A stretch of DNA of 64,000 bases, taken from the NCBI GenBank assembly GCA_027422505.1, contig JAPQWV010000005.1:10111501-10175500 (forward strand), written 5' to 3'. The DNA is from Craterostigma plantagineum (taxonomy: Eukaryota > Streptophyta > Magnoliopsida > Lamiales > Linderniaceae). Positions within the stretch are counted from its first letter, which is position 1; every line of letters starts with the position of its first letter. The translations under genes and the position numbers were made by a program. Below are positions 38,460 to 50,326 of the stretch, one piece after another. The notes under the pieces were generated by a model. It made no database searches. It saw nothing but the letters and a program-made list of their open reading frames with translations, and was not told the DNA's origin.

Positions 38460-40735
38460 TGTATAAATGTACCCAGGCTCCAGGTTACCCTGGATGAACA
38501 TCTGACGGACCCGAACGGGGACAAGCTCCACCTCTGGACCATTCGAGATACGAAAGGAACCTCCTAAGCTCTGAATCAACTCAGAAACAGAAGACCGAAC
38601 CAGCCAATGCTGGCCTTGCGAAAGCTCGAGAGGTTCACTGGTACTCTACGAACCTGGTCCAAAGCGAAAATGAGGGTGTCGGACCTAGCTTACCCGAGGC
38701 TTCCCAGGTACATGTTTCCGTTTACCAGCAATTTCTTGAATGCAGATTTCGAATGCAAATTGCAATAGAATTTTGGGAAGAGAATGCATAAGGAGCAAAC
38801 ATCTCCCGTAAGCAAACATTCGATGTACTGCAGTCTACAAAGGAGGTCTGACGTAGACTACCTAGGAGTAACAAGGGGAAAAAACTGAGGATGGTAAAAT
38901 GGGGGGTACACTCTTCACGTACTTCGAACGTGCTAATAAACATCAGCACAATTCGAAGTAGGGGGAGTGGAGAGTGGTAGTAGTAAAGGTCCCCGCGGTG
39001 ACAGAGAAGCGGACCACAAATACTTAAGAGAAAACGTTCTTGGGATGAATATACGCTCTAGGTGGGATGCTTACCTGGTAACCTACGGACCTGACGATGA
39101 CGAACCTCTAGCCTATAAAACTGAAATCAGTAGGCACTGGTTCAACCTATAATATCTCCCAGGTACATGTTTAAATATGTCCTTAACCTTCCAGATGAAA
39201 GTGTTGGATGCAAATGTAGGTGGATGTTGGGAGGAACGCGCAAGAGGTCCAGAGCGCGGTAATCTGCTGAGACGGATCAGCGTGGGTACTCAAAGTGCAA
39301 CTTGCAAGGAAAGGATTGAGGTCGCCAGATAAGGAGGCATACTCCTCACTCACTTCGAATGCACGGAGTGGAGAGTGGTAGTAGTACAGGTACGGACATT
39401 AACAGTAAAGCTCGCCCAGAATACTTAAGAAGAAAAATTCCTCCGAAAGGAGATAAGGGCATAAGCAAAAGGCAAAAAAAACATGCCACGAAGCCTCCAA
39501 ACCTTGACTCAGCTCCCAGGCTGGAAACAAGGCCCGAAGGCCCTAGCCTATTTCCAGGTTGGAGCCTCCTCAGTCGGTCTGCGGACCTTGTGATGATGGG
39601 CATCCAACCCACGAGAACGAAAAGAATCATGTCCGACTTAGGCGGATATCATTCAGTTACATGTTTAAATTCGTCACTAACTCTTCAAATGTGTGTTCGG
39701 ATGCGAGCGCAGCAGGGAGGCGCTCTAGTGAGCCAGAAGGTGGGATTAAGAGTCACCTTAGGATCCCCTTTAAAGGCCCGAGGAGCGCTCATAGCCGCCA
39801 CCGCTACAGCCAGGGTGGAAGCTGGCTCTCATCCAGCAGCAAAACCTCCCAAGAAGAAGTGTCGTACGAGAGGTGGAGAGATATTTTTGGCAGAGCTGTA
39901 TTCCCTCTAGCCTTCCTGCAGAACGCCCTTCCTGGCGCATTGAGTTACTCTGCACTTTCTTCGCTATCTCAGCATCGAAGGCTCGCTCCAGAATAGCCTT
40001 CATAACCTTCTCCCTCTCTGCCAATAAGTCCTTAGCCTACGTTCAATCAAGGTTTGCCGTTCCTCCACGAGCTGGTTCATATGGAACGCAAGCTCATTCT
40101 CCTTGGCAACAAGATCGGCTGCACTTGACTCTTCTAAGTCCGGGCTCAACCCCAAGCTGGAAACATGGCCCGTAGAACCCAGTCTAGCTCCAGGAGGGTA
40201 CCTCTGTAGTTGATCTACGAACCTAGTGAAGACGAGCCCCCAAGTCGCGAAAACGAAAGCGATGTGCGCCATGTCCAGCCTAGACTGACATCTCTCAGGT
40301 ACACGTTTAAATATGCCGATGACCATTTAGACGAATGTTTGGACATGATTGCAGCAGGATGTCAGAAGAAAAGTACATGTGGAGGGGATGTCGCCCCGGC
40401 TGGATACGAATATCATAAGCCCTGGTCTAGCCCAGGTGGAAACTTTTCAGCGTTTACTACTGATCTACGGATCTGCCGATGACAAGTCCCAAGACTACAA
40501 AACAGAGGGCAATAAGCCCTAACATGTTCAGGTAATGCTAACTTCATAGCAATCATACTTCGACTAGCTTTCTGGCACAGGTTTTGGGATTAGCTATCTG
40601 GCATGGATCTCCAGACGACCAATGCAGGTCGCTAGAAACCGACACAGATCTCCTAGCTCTCGCACCATGAAAGAAGGGTGCAAAAAGGAGAATAGGTAGC
40701 AAATAGGGTAGCTAGCACGATGCAAGTACCATTAA
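38460..40735. other. Non-coding interior of the LARD element
   Basis: No domains on either strand. It contains isolated copies of the CCAGG-arm repeat and recurring phrases (CTGGTACACGTTTAAAT-like near 38707, 39160, 39650 and 40300; ACTTCGAA at 38925 and 39350), suggesting old, larger duplications of about 450-600 bp. Confidence 0.5.
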
Positions 40736-41110
40736 TGCTGCCTGCTGCCCAAAGACCCAACCTAACTGTTGGGATATCTATCTTAGTCCAGCTCCAGGCT
40801 GGCACATAATGGCCCAACCTAACTGTTGGGACATCTAAGTCCAGTTTCGTGCTGGCATAGGAAACCCAACCTAACTGTTGGGATATCTATCTAAGTCCAG
40901 CTCCGGGCTGGCACATAATGGCCCAACCTAACTGTTGGGACATCTAACTCCAGCTTCGTGCTGGCAAATCAAACCCAACCTAACTGTTGGGATATCTATC
41001 TAAGTCCAGCTCTGGGCTGGCACAAAGTCCAGCTTCGTGCTGGCACGGGAAACCCAACCTGACTGTTGGGATATCCATCTAAGTCCAGCTCCACGATGGC
41101 ACCAGAGGAC
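40736..41110 (+). repeat. Hairpin repeat array (CCCAACCTAACTGTTGGG / CCAGCTCCGGGCTGG)
   Basis: Six copies of CCCAAC-CTAACT-GTTGGG alternate with CCAGC-TCCGG-GCTGG-type hairpins, in two alternating subtypes (GATATCTATCTAAG and GACATCTAAG), giving a higher-order period of about 110 bp. Confidence 0.88.
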
Positions 41111-41478
41111 TCAACCTATTCATCAGGATATCTAAGCTCAGTTCTCCGTCAGCATGCCGAGGCTGGCCTATTTCACAGAGGATATCCAAGTCAAACCATG
41201 AGTTGGCGAGCGAGTGGAGGTTCGAATTAGGTGTTCAGGATATCTGAGTACAGCTCGTCACGAGGTTTTTGAGTCGAGCCTCGAGATGCAAAGCAGTAGT
41301 CCGGCGTGTAAAAGGAGCAGAAGGAAATGCCATCTAATTTCGAGTATTCCGAATGTGCTACTACATTAAGCACAGTTAAGAGTAGGGGAGTAGTTAATGG
41401 GGAAGGCTCGGCTATATGTTTGGAAGAAACTATCTACCCCGATAGAAAGATAGCAAGATCACAGGGAGACGAGCCACT

Positions 41479-42211
41479 ACCTATCCAGCATTCCTCCTGA
41501 CCTGACAACCTACAAGGAACAGAGTAGGAGATTGGGTCCGAAGTAGGTAAGGACCAGGTACGAGGTCCGACCAGAACGGTGTACGAAGGTGAGGTTCAGA
41601 GGAGCTCGGGAGGTACTCCACGGAGCTACGAAACTATTCAGAAGGGCCCAAGGAAGTGCCCGAGAAGGACTAAGTGCGAGGCTCGACTAGAGGCAATGTA
41701 CGAAGGTGATATTGGGTGGAGCTAGGGAGATGTCCTAGGAAGCTACGGAGCTATCAGGAGGGAACAAATGAAGTAATCGAGAGAGCTATGGAAGTGACCG
41801 GGAGACCTGACGAGGGAGGGCAGTACGAAACCCTAGACGCCTCTACAGTACAAATAGGCTCTTTTGTCCATTTTACACCATAAGTTACATAGCCCACACA
41901 TATTAGCACACCAAGAACACACATAGATACTCTCTCTCCCTCTCTTTATCTTCTTCATACTGTTCATAGCTGAGGATCACTTGTAAATAAGAGAGAAAGT
42001 GAGCTTGAGTGTGTAATCTTCTTCCGTTATTAGTGAATATTCTTCGGCGGCCCGTGGACGTAGGATTCACCCGAATCCGAACCACGTAAGTCATCGTCTC
42101 TTTACTTTTCCATCCTTTTTCTTAATATTCCATCCACGATTTCATCCGAACCGGCCCTCACCTTTATTTCCCGGCCATAAATTTTGTTGATCGGGGTCGT
42201 AACCCGCATCA
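41479..42211 (+). mobile_element. 3' LTR of the LARD element (copy b)
   Basis: Matches the 5' LTR except for the missing first bases and scattered changes. Preceded by a purine-rich segment AGTAGGGGAGTAG (about 41382) and followed by CCATC, the target duplication. Confidence 0.85.
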
Positions 42212-42525
42212 CCATCGTTCCGTAATGAGCATGTCCACATAAGGTCAAAATCAAGGTGTCTTCTCACAAGTTTGGTCAAATACAATAAATATACTGGGGG
42301 ACGATGGAGTGAAAGTTTCTAGGCTCTTGTGTCGGCCGTGCTTAGTGTAAGAATGTTTGATAAACGAGCAAAATTTTGAAAGGAAACAATTGTCGAAACT
42401 ATGTGGTAAACCAAGATCGATTGTGCACCATATCAAGCAAAACGTCACAAGCAGTAAAATCTTGTTTTCAACAACCAACGTGACAATTGAAAAGAAGTAC
42501 AACAAGCTATAACTCTAACTATTAT
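42212..42525 (+). repeat. 314-bp spacer of the LTR array, copy 1
   Basis: Begins CCATCGTTCCGTAATGAGC (the right target flank of the LARD) and ends CTAACTATTAT directly before the next LTR. Near-identical copies lie at 43272-43585, 62542-62850 and 63596-63909. It is probably flanking DNA amplified together with the LTR. A minus-strand open frame of about 65-84 codons recurs in every copy without recognisable domains. Confidence 0.8.
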
Positions 42526-43271
42526 TGATAGGGTAACCTATCCAGCATTCCTCCTGACCTGACAACCTACAAGGAACAGAGTAGGAGATTGGGTCTGAAG
42601 GAGGTAAGGACCAGGTACGAGGTCCGACCAGAACGGTGTACGAAGGTGAGGTTCAGAGGAGCTCGAGAGGTACTCCACGGAGCTACGGAACTATTCAGAA
42701 GGGCCCAAGGAAGTGCCCGAGAAGGACTAAGTGCGAGGCTCGACTAGAGGCAATGTACGAAGGTGATATTGGGAGGAGCTAGGGAGATGTCCTAGGAAGC
42801 TACCGAGCTATCAGGAGGGAACAAATGAAGTAATCGAGAGAGCTATGGAAGTGACTGGGAGACCTGACGAGGGAGGGCAGTACGAAACCCTAGACGCCTC
42901 TACAGTATAAATAGGGTCTTTTGTCCATTTTACACCATAAGTTACATAGCCCACACACATTAACACACCAAGAACACACATAGATACTCTCTCTCTCCCT
43001 CTCTTTATCTTCTTCATACTATTCATAGCTGAGGATCACTTGTAAATAAGAGAGAAAGTGAGCTTGAGTGTGTAATCTTCTTCCGTTATTAGTGAATATA
43101 CTCCGGCGGCCCGTGGACGTAGGATTCACCCGAATCCGAACCACGTAAATCATCGTCTCTTTACTTTTTCGTCCTTTTTCTTAATATTCCATCCACGATT
43201 TCATCCGAACCGGCCCTCACCTTTATTTCCCGGACCATAAATTTTGTTGATCGGGGTCGTAACCTGCATCA
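42526..43271 (+). mobile_element. LTR copy c of the tandem array
   Basis: Complete TGATAGGG...GCATCA LTR of 746 bp, highly similar to copies a, b and d. It is followed by the same spacer, not by a primer-binding site. Confidence 0.85.
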
Positions 43272-43585
43272 CCATCGTTCCGTAATGAGCATGTCCACAT
43301 AAGGTCAAAATCAAGGTGTCTGCTCACAAGTTTGGTCAAATACAATAAATATATTGGGGGACGATGGAGTGAAAGTTTCTAGGCTCTTGTGTCGGCCGTG
43401 CTTAGTGTAAGAATGTTTGATAAAGGAGCAAAAGTTTGAGAGGAAACAATTGTCGAAACTGTGTGGTAAACCAAGATCGATTGTGCACCATATCAAGCAA
43501 AACATCATAAACAGTAAAATCTAGTTTTCAACAACCAACGTGACAATTGAAAAGAAGTACAAAAAGCTATAACTCTAACTATTAT
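43272..43585 (+). repeat. Spacer of the LTR array, copy 2
   Basis: Near-identical to 42212-42525. LTR c plus this spacer make a 1060-bp unit. Confidence 0.82.
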
Positions 43586-43958
43586 TGATAGGGGTGACCT
43601 ATCCAGCAATCCTCCTGACCTGACAACCTACAAGGAACAGAGTAGGAGATTGGGTCTGAAGGAGGTAAGGACCAGGTACGTGGTCCGACCAGAACGGTGT
43701 ACGAAGGTGAGGTTCAGAGGAGCTCGGGAGGTACTCCACGGAGCTACGGAACTATTCAGAAGGGCCCAAGGAAGTGCCCGAGAAGGACTAAGTGCGAGGC
43801 TCGACTAGAGGCAATGTACGAAGGTGATATTGGGAGGAGCTAGGGAGATGTCCTAGGAAGCTACGGAGCTATCAGGAGGGAACAAATGAAGTAATCGAGA
43901 GAGCTATGGAAGTGACCGGGAGACCTGACGAGGGAGGGCAGTACGAAACCCTAGACGC
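43586..43958 (+). mobile_element. LTR copy d, cut by the copia B LTR
   Basis: The first half of the LTR to CCCTAGACGC, where the copia B LTR begins at 43959. The second half is not found on the far side of copia B. Confidence 0.85.
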
Positions 43959-46355
43959 TGTTGGGGTGGGCCCGATTAATCGATGCCGGCCCCCGAACAG
44001 CGCAACGTGGCTATAGCGGAAGCGCGATTTGTACCGAGCGGCGTAGGGTGGCGAATTTTCGATTTTTAATATCTAAATTCAACCTTACACCATTCAGCTT
44101 CTCCCGAGAGTCTGAGATGCTGCCCTAAGCCTCGGGAGATCGCGGTTAATTCGAATTATCGAAATTCGAATTTATTTCCAGTTTATTTAAATTAATAATT
44201 TAGATCCAAATTAATCGAATAAAGCGGCAACCAGAAGTTTTTCGATTATTTGGAGACCGAAATGATTTTTGATTAATACCAAACTTTCCAGAATTATTGT
44301 ACACTTCCTAACGTTCGCAACGATAGGTCTTTCGAATTATTCCGACATTGTTTGGTATTTTTCTCAAAATCAAATCTGTGGTTCGAAATTATTAATTCGA
44401 GTAAAACGGCAGTCTGCCGTCTTTTAACTATTTGACGACCGAAACGATTTCCGATCGATACCAAATTTTCCAGAATAATTCTACACTTTCCGAAGTTTCC
44501 AACAAGGGGTCTTGAGAATTATTCCGATGTCGTTTGATATTTTTCGTAAATCTAATCGTTAGGGTTCGAGGTATACCTTCGATGAACGAGATTTCTTCTG
44601 TCGTCGCCTCGGATGGACGTGGCTACACCTCGTCTGGATCCCGGGGCCTCCGGGCTAGATAGTCACGCCGGTATGACCTTGAGCGAACCTCTGAAACTGC
44701 TCCCGATGGCTAGCGCAGTTTGATTCGAGCGTTATGACTCGTCAAACGAATCCGTGGCTTGTTGTACGTGGGTTAAGGAATTCTTTCAACTCTTTTTCCT
44801 CTCTTATTATACTTAGGAAAAACAAAGTTCATATATATCTATAGAAGCTCACGTTGCCTTCTTATTATACATATTTAATTTTATTTTATTTATTTATTTA
44901 TTTTTAATTGTGACAAACAAGTGTCAAATTAGACACTTGTTAATGACTCACACCATGAGTCATTTATTCTACACATCCCACGTTGGGATGTGTAGAGTTT
45001 TCTTTTTTATTTTTTTTATTTTGATAATTTCCTTTTGGCCCTTAAGGTTTCTAAATTCTCAATTTAGTCCCTCAATTTTAAATAATAAAATAATTAAATC
45101 CAATCTAATTATTTTAATTATAATTGAGCCCACTTAGTTAATTAATTAAGCACTTAAGACAATCTCAAGTCCTAATTATTTCCGTGACCATCACTGGAAT
45201 TTAACTAACTCGTCGGCACCTCGTATCAACTATGCCACTACATCAACGAATATAATTCGTTAGGTTTCAGAGAAAAGCCCGCCGATTTCGTTCAAGTTCA
45301 TTACCATTTTTAAGCGCGACTCTCTAGGCCGTCTCAACTGGTATGGGAGGAATCCACGAGTCCCGGTATTCGCCTAGCCTATCCCGCGGTACCGGACAGA
45401 TCCCAGTTGAGAACGAATTTTGATCTAATCGAAATTCGGGCGAACCGACTATAGTGTATACATTTAAATACTTCTTACGCCTTTCACTTGCGTCCCGGTT
45501 AGGTGAGAGCCATGCAAATGTCAAACTCACTAACCTAACACTATGTTATAATCAAGACCGAACCGATTATTTAAACTCCGCTCTATATCTAATACAAGCA
45601 AGTTTTCCAAGCTTCGGCCGAAGGCTTTATAATCGTCGCTCTCCGATTACCTCATAGGACATTAACCTATACGAATATAGGCAGTGAATCCCGATAGCAG
45701 TCAAAGCCCGGTAATCACCTCCGTAAAGTCGGTTGCGTTTCGTCGCTGACCCGTGTTTCATTTATGTACACTTGCGAGCCTAGCCAACTAGCGACAAACC
45801 GAAATCGCGAAAGCAAATCCGTCAATGACCCTATCGGTCTGAGGCTGCTATAGTCATTCGTTCAATCATTGACAACATCCTAGCCATGTGATTGAGACGA
45901 ATACGAGCCGAATGTCCAAATACGCAATCTCTCCGATCACCAATATCTACATCACGACCCACAACCTCTCACGTAATCGGTGACACTACCGATACTATGT
46001 GATCGTCAATGGATAAGTCATATTCGGATATCTAGTCACCCACCTAGAATCCTTAGACTTACGGACTTTTTATTTAATGTTGAGATTAAGGACCGTCCGG
46101 TGTCTCCTCTCTCGTCCCACGAGAATCAGACGTCCAACTCAAACATTTGGGTGTTATTATTTATCGCACTACCGGATGCCAAGTAGACTTTAAATTCGAT
46201 AAATAAATAATAATGCCTTTATTATAATGAAAATATATATTCATTAATTTATTTGACGGTATATACAATAAACCTGTCTTACAACCTATACATCATCGTG
46301 CGCCCTATACTATTCCTAGTCCCCGTATGGCATTCCGAGGGCATACTCCCTAACA
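43959..46355 (-). mobile_element. 3' LTR of copia B
   Basis: 2397 bp. On the minus strand it starts TGTTAGGGAGTATGCCCTCG just after a polypurine tract AAGTGGGAGGC and ends CCCACCCCAACA. The start is similar to the copia D LTR (TGTTAGGAATATGCCCTCG), placing B and D in one lineage. Confidence 0.88.
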
Positions 46356-46390
46356 GCCTCCCACTTGCACTCGAATGCCATGCGATGCAC

Positions 46391-47764
46391 CTAATGCCAG
46401 TCGCAATGGTATCGTAGCCCCATCTTGTCCAGATGCTGTTCCATAACTGCTTGGGACAAGGGCTTCGTGAGCGGGTCCGCCACGTTTTCTGTGGTGGCAA
46501 TTTTCTGCACGGCGACCATCCCGTTTTCAACGAACTCACGCAATACGTGATATTTTCTCTCAATATGTTTGGACTTGCTATGAGATCGTGGTTCCTTTGC
46601 TTGTGCGACTGCACCGCTATTATCGCACGAAAGTGTAAGCGGTCTGTCAGCAACTGGTACCACAATAAGTTCCTCCAAGAACTTTTTCATCCAAACAACT
46701 TCTTTAGCTGCCTCTGAGGCTGCTATGTATTCTGCCTCGCACGTGGAATCGGCAGTTGTGCTTTGCTTGGAGCTTCGCCAAGACAGCCCCACCGTTGAGC
46801 ACGAATACATAACCTGAAGTAGATTTTCGGTCATCCACGTCCGACTGGAAGTCCGAATCTGTATAACCAACTACTTCTAGTCCCGCTCCTCCATAAACCA
46901 TCGTTAAGTCTTTAGTCCGTCTAAGGTATTTAAAGATATTCTTAACAGCTGTCCAATGTTCTTCCCCTGGTTTGCCTGAAACCGACTGACTACGCTCACA
47001 GCGTAAGCAATGTCCGGGCGTGTACACAACATTGCGTACATCAGACTACCCACTGCAGATGCATAGGGTATTCCACTCATACGTCGTCTGTCTTCCTCAC
47101 TTTGAGGTGACATTGACTTTGACAAATGAATCCCATGTCGCATTGGTAAGAACCCTCTCTTAGAGTCATCCATTCTGAATTTCTTCAGGATTTTCTCTAA
47201 GTAAAGGGCCTGAGATAAGCCGATCGTATGGTTCGCTCGATCCCTGAACAAGCGAATACCTAGTATATACGTCGCTTCTCCCAGGTCTTTCATGGAGAAT
47301 TCGGTTTAAAGCCATGCTTTCACCGATGAGAGCATCCCAATGTCGTTTTCTATCAAAAGGATATCATCCACGTACAATACAAGGAACGACACCATACTCC
47401 CACTACTCTTTCTGTAGACACATGGCTCATCTACGTTTTTCTACGAATCCAAAGTTCCGAACTGCTTCATCAAAACGTAGATTCCAGCTGCGAGAGGCCT
47501 GTTTCAGTCCGTAAATTGACCGATTCAGTTTGCACACTTTGTGAGCATCTGTATGCGACTCAAAACCTTTTGGCTGCTCCATATAGATCTCCTCCTTGAG
47601 GAATCCATTAAGGAACGCCGTTTTAACGTCCATTTGCCAAATCTCATAATCATAGTGCGCAGCTATCGCGAGCATTATCCGGATGGACTTGATCATGGCT
47701 ACAGGTGAGAAAGTCTCCTCATAGTCAACTCCCTCTTTTTGGTTATAGCCCTTGGCAACCAACC
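46391..47764 (-). pseudogene. Copia B pol, 3' half (RT and RNase H), broken
   Basis: Continues RT from the gypsy insertion point: [20 protein letters not shown] (about 47760-47700), [11 protein letters not shown], the catalytic YVDDILL (about 47365) and MKDLGEATYILG. RNase H follows with YTDSDFQSD, STCEAEYIAASEA and ADPLTKPLS, ending at the stop at 46391. Breaks: a one-base insertion in an A run near 47440, an in-frame stop near 47308, and frameshifts near 46960 and 46790. The other half of the gene lies at 57176-59616. Confidence 0.9.
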
Positions 47765-50163
47765 TGTAATACCCATAAATTTTAATACGGGAATTTGATG
47801 TAATCAGTCTTGAATTTTCTTATTTTGTAAATTAGGAGGTTTGGTAGGAAAAATTGAAGTTATGAGACTAAGGTATAAATTTCAATAAATTTAAATAATT
47901 TTGAAATTTCACCAAATAATTAGATAGAACTTATAATTGGGCTAGATGTATTATATGGGACTAAATAAATTGGATTAAACCTAGTTTTCAAACTCAAGCC
48001 CAATTTATTAGAGATAATAATAAAAATGTTACTTAAGGTTTGGGAAAGTTCACGTCAACATCTAGTCTTGTCAAATTGATAAAATCGAAACTTTAGTATA
48101 TATCTCCAAATCATGTAATTAACGAAACTTGGAGTAAAGCAATTGTTAGAAAGGGAGGAAAACTGTAAAGAGGCGAGAGAAAGTCTTGAGCATTCATAAC
48201 AACGAAACTCAATCTTCAAGCAAGGTATGAAAATTTCTAACATACAAAGCTATTCGTTGGCTTATCTTTAGTATTTCAATGAGTTTAACGTGACCCTAAT
48301 AGATGGCTAAACATTGGTAATGGATTTTCCAAGAATTATCATGTATCGAAAACCCTAAATTTATTAAAGTTCAGCTCATATATTCTGTGATTGTTTATAT
48401 TGATGAATTTCGATAGGAAGAGGTTCAGGTAGATTATGATGAATTAAGGTGCATCCCTTTCTGGACTTAACTTAAGTTTTGAAGCTAATCTTAGTGACAT
48501 ACGAATTTCGTTTTAGGATTTTCTGGGAGAATTACAGTTTTTAGGTAAGATCTCGAGGTGTATTTAGGGAAAATGTCGACATAGATTTCGGTATGTTATG
48601 TTACGTCTCGACATTTTGACATCAAGGATCTCGAGATGTATCTTGTGAGAAATTCGACATTTCCTTTCAATTTAAGGATCTCGACATTTTAGGTTAACAA
48701 AGACTTCGACATTATATGTTTCGATATTTTTAAAGTCTCGACATTAGTAAGATGTCGAGATGTACATAGAAATGTCGAGAGATACATATATAGAAAGATG
48801 TCGAGCTTTGTAATAGAAAGAACTCAAAATTTGTAAGATTTCGAGGTTGGAGTTTTGCAAACAGAGTTCTCGACATGGTTGATAATCTCGATATTACCTA
48901 CTATGCTGTCTCGACATTGTATAGGACTTCATATTTATAAGATCTCGATATTTATATGTCTCGACATTTATATTGGTAAAGACCTCGACATTTGTATGAA
49001 TATTTTAACATTTCTTTTCAATATTTTAGGATTTATTTATTTTTAGGGATTTCATTATTTTTAGGTTTTTATAAATTTTAGGGTTTTCTATAATTAGGGT
49101 TTGGGAACTTGAAAACTTATGCAGTTTAGCAAATATACTGATATGATAAAATTTATTTATTCAGAGGATCGACTTATAGGGATTCCATCAGACCTCTTAT
49201 TTAGCGATAACGGGAGGACAGGTAGGTGGATCATCCATCTACAATACGTAAACACAATTATGTGTTTTCATGTGATTATGTGATTTACGTGAATTATGTG
49301 ATTTATATGTTTTACGTACGTTTCATGTGAATCATGTTTTTATATGTTATTGCGATTATATGCATGGCACGTGCATATGACGTCAGGCTAAAAGATGAGT
49401 TCCACCGTATTGAGACGGTGATTATTCGAGATGTTGGTACGTGGGGTAGATTGAGAATAATTGTGACCGGTTGGGCTCACAGGATTCCTGGCGGAGACAG
49501 ACGTGATCGATCCGTCTACTCGGACGTGGTCGGTTCGAGGTGCACACCGCCAGAAGGGATACGGGTGTTATCACCCATGCTATATATGTATATATATATA
49601 TATATGGATACGGGCGTCATCGCCCATGACTTATGGACACGGGTTTAACCACCCATGACATTGGATTCGGGTGTGATCACGTGACCACCCACGATATTTA
49701 TTGCGCGCGTGAGCCTAACCTAGGGCCCTGTGTTGTGTGAATTAGGAATTGTGGGAAAGGAAAGAGTGTGCATTATATTATGTTGTGAGATATTGGGATT
49801 GGGGTTGAGTGCACACTTGCATACATGCATTGTATTCACCTACTGGGCAAATCGCTCAGTGTTTACGTGTTGTAGGTACTGAGTCTGACGCCGATACGCG
49901 TCAAGACTGAGGCGGCTGGTGGCGGTGCTCCACGGACTTTTGAGGGCGGGGCGGTACATGGATGTGACCTGTGGAGCGGCTTTAGGACTTTTGGTTCTTT
50001 TGATAATTTTGGGGCTTCGGCCCGTGTACAGAGATAACGATGTAGACGAATTTTTATATTAGTATATATTATTTTAGGAAAAAGTTTTAATTAGACGGGC
50101 CTTCTGCGGCTTACGTTGCGGAAATCCGCCACTAATCTTAATTAGAAACGTAGGGTCGCCACA
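47765..50163 (+). mobile_element. 5' LTR of the gypsy chromovirus
   Basis: 2399 bp. The middle (48540-49000) carries about 16 copies of TCTCGACATT or its complement. A TA microsatellite lies near 49580-49605, inside repeated GGATACGGGxGTxATCxCCCATGA phrases (49555-49690). Confidence 0.93.
48540..49000. repeat. Cluster of TCTCGACATT motifs in the gypsy LTR
   Basis: TCTCGACATT, its complement AATGTCGAGA and one-base variants occur about every 25-30 bp in both orientations. The same cluster is present in the 3' LTR at 55550-56010. Confidence 0.8.
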
Positions 50164-50165
50164 GG

Positions 50166-50177
50166 TGGTATCAGAGC
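50166..50177 (+). other. Primer-binding site of the gypsy element
   Basis: TGGTATCAGAGC, complementary to initiator tRNA-Met, two bases inside the 5' LTR. Confidence 0.9.
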
Positions 50178-50326
50178 TTCGGCTTTAGATTCTGAAGACT
50201 GTCCATGTACTGCCGCTCAAAAGCCTGGAGAACCAGCCTGGCCTGTAAGTTTAAATGATTGATTATATGATTATGTGTTATTTGATATATGTACTTTCTG
50301 TGAATAATTGTAGAAATAGTTAAGAA

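Larger units (their letters stand above)
35407..42211 (+). mobile_element. Non-autonomous LTR retrotransposon (LARD-like), 6.8 kb
   Basis: A 745-bp 5' LTR (35407-36151, TGATAGGGG...GCATCA), a primer-binding site TGGCACCGTCTGTGGGA at 36154, a mainly non-coding interior and a 3' LTR (about 41479-42211) are bounded by a perfect 5-bp duplication CCATC (35402-35406 and 42212-42216). The PBS type is the one seen in many plant Ty3/gypsy (Tat-like) elements. No protease, RT or integrase can be read, so it needs proteins supplied in trans. The 3' LTR lacks its first dozen bases and its TATA box has a T to C change. Confidence 0.85.

Noticed and set aside
40736..41110. CRISPR-like array of palindromic repeats
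   Set aside because: Units are tandem subrepeats with homologous, not unique, intervals inside a plant LTR element. There are no cas genes and the organism is a plant.
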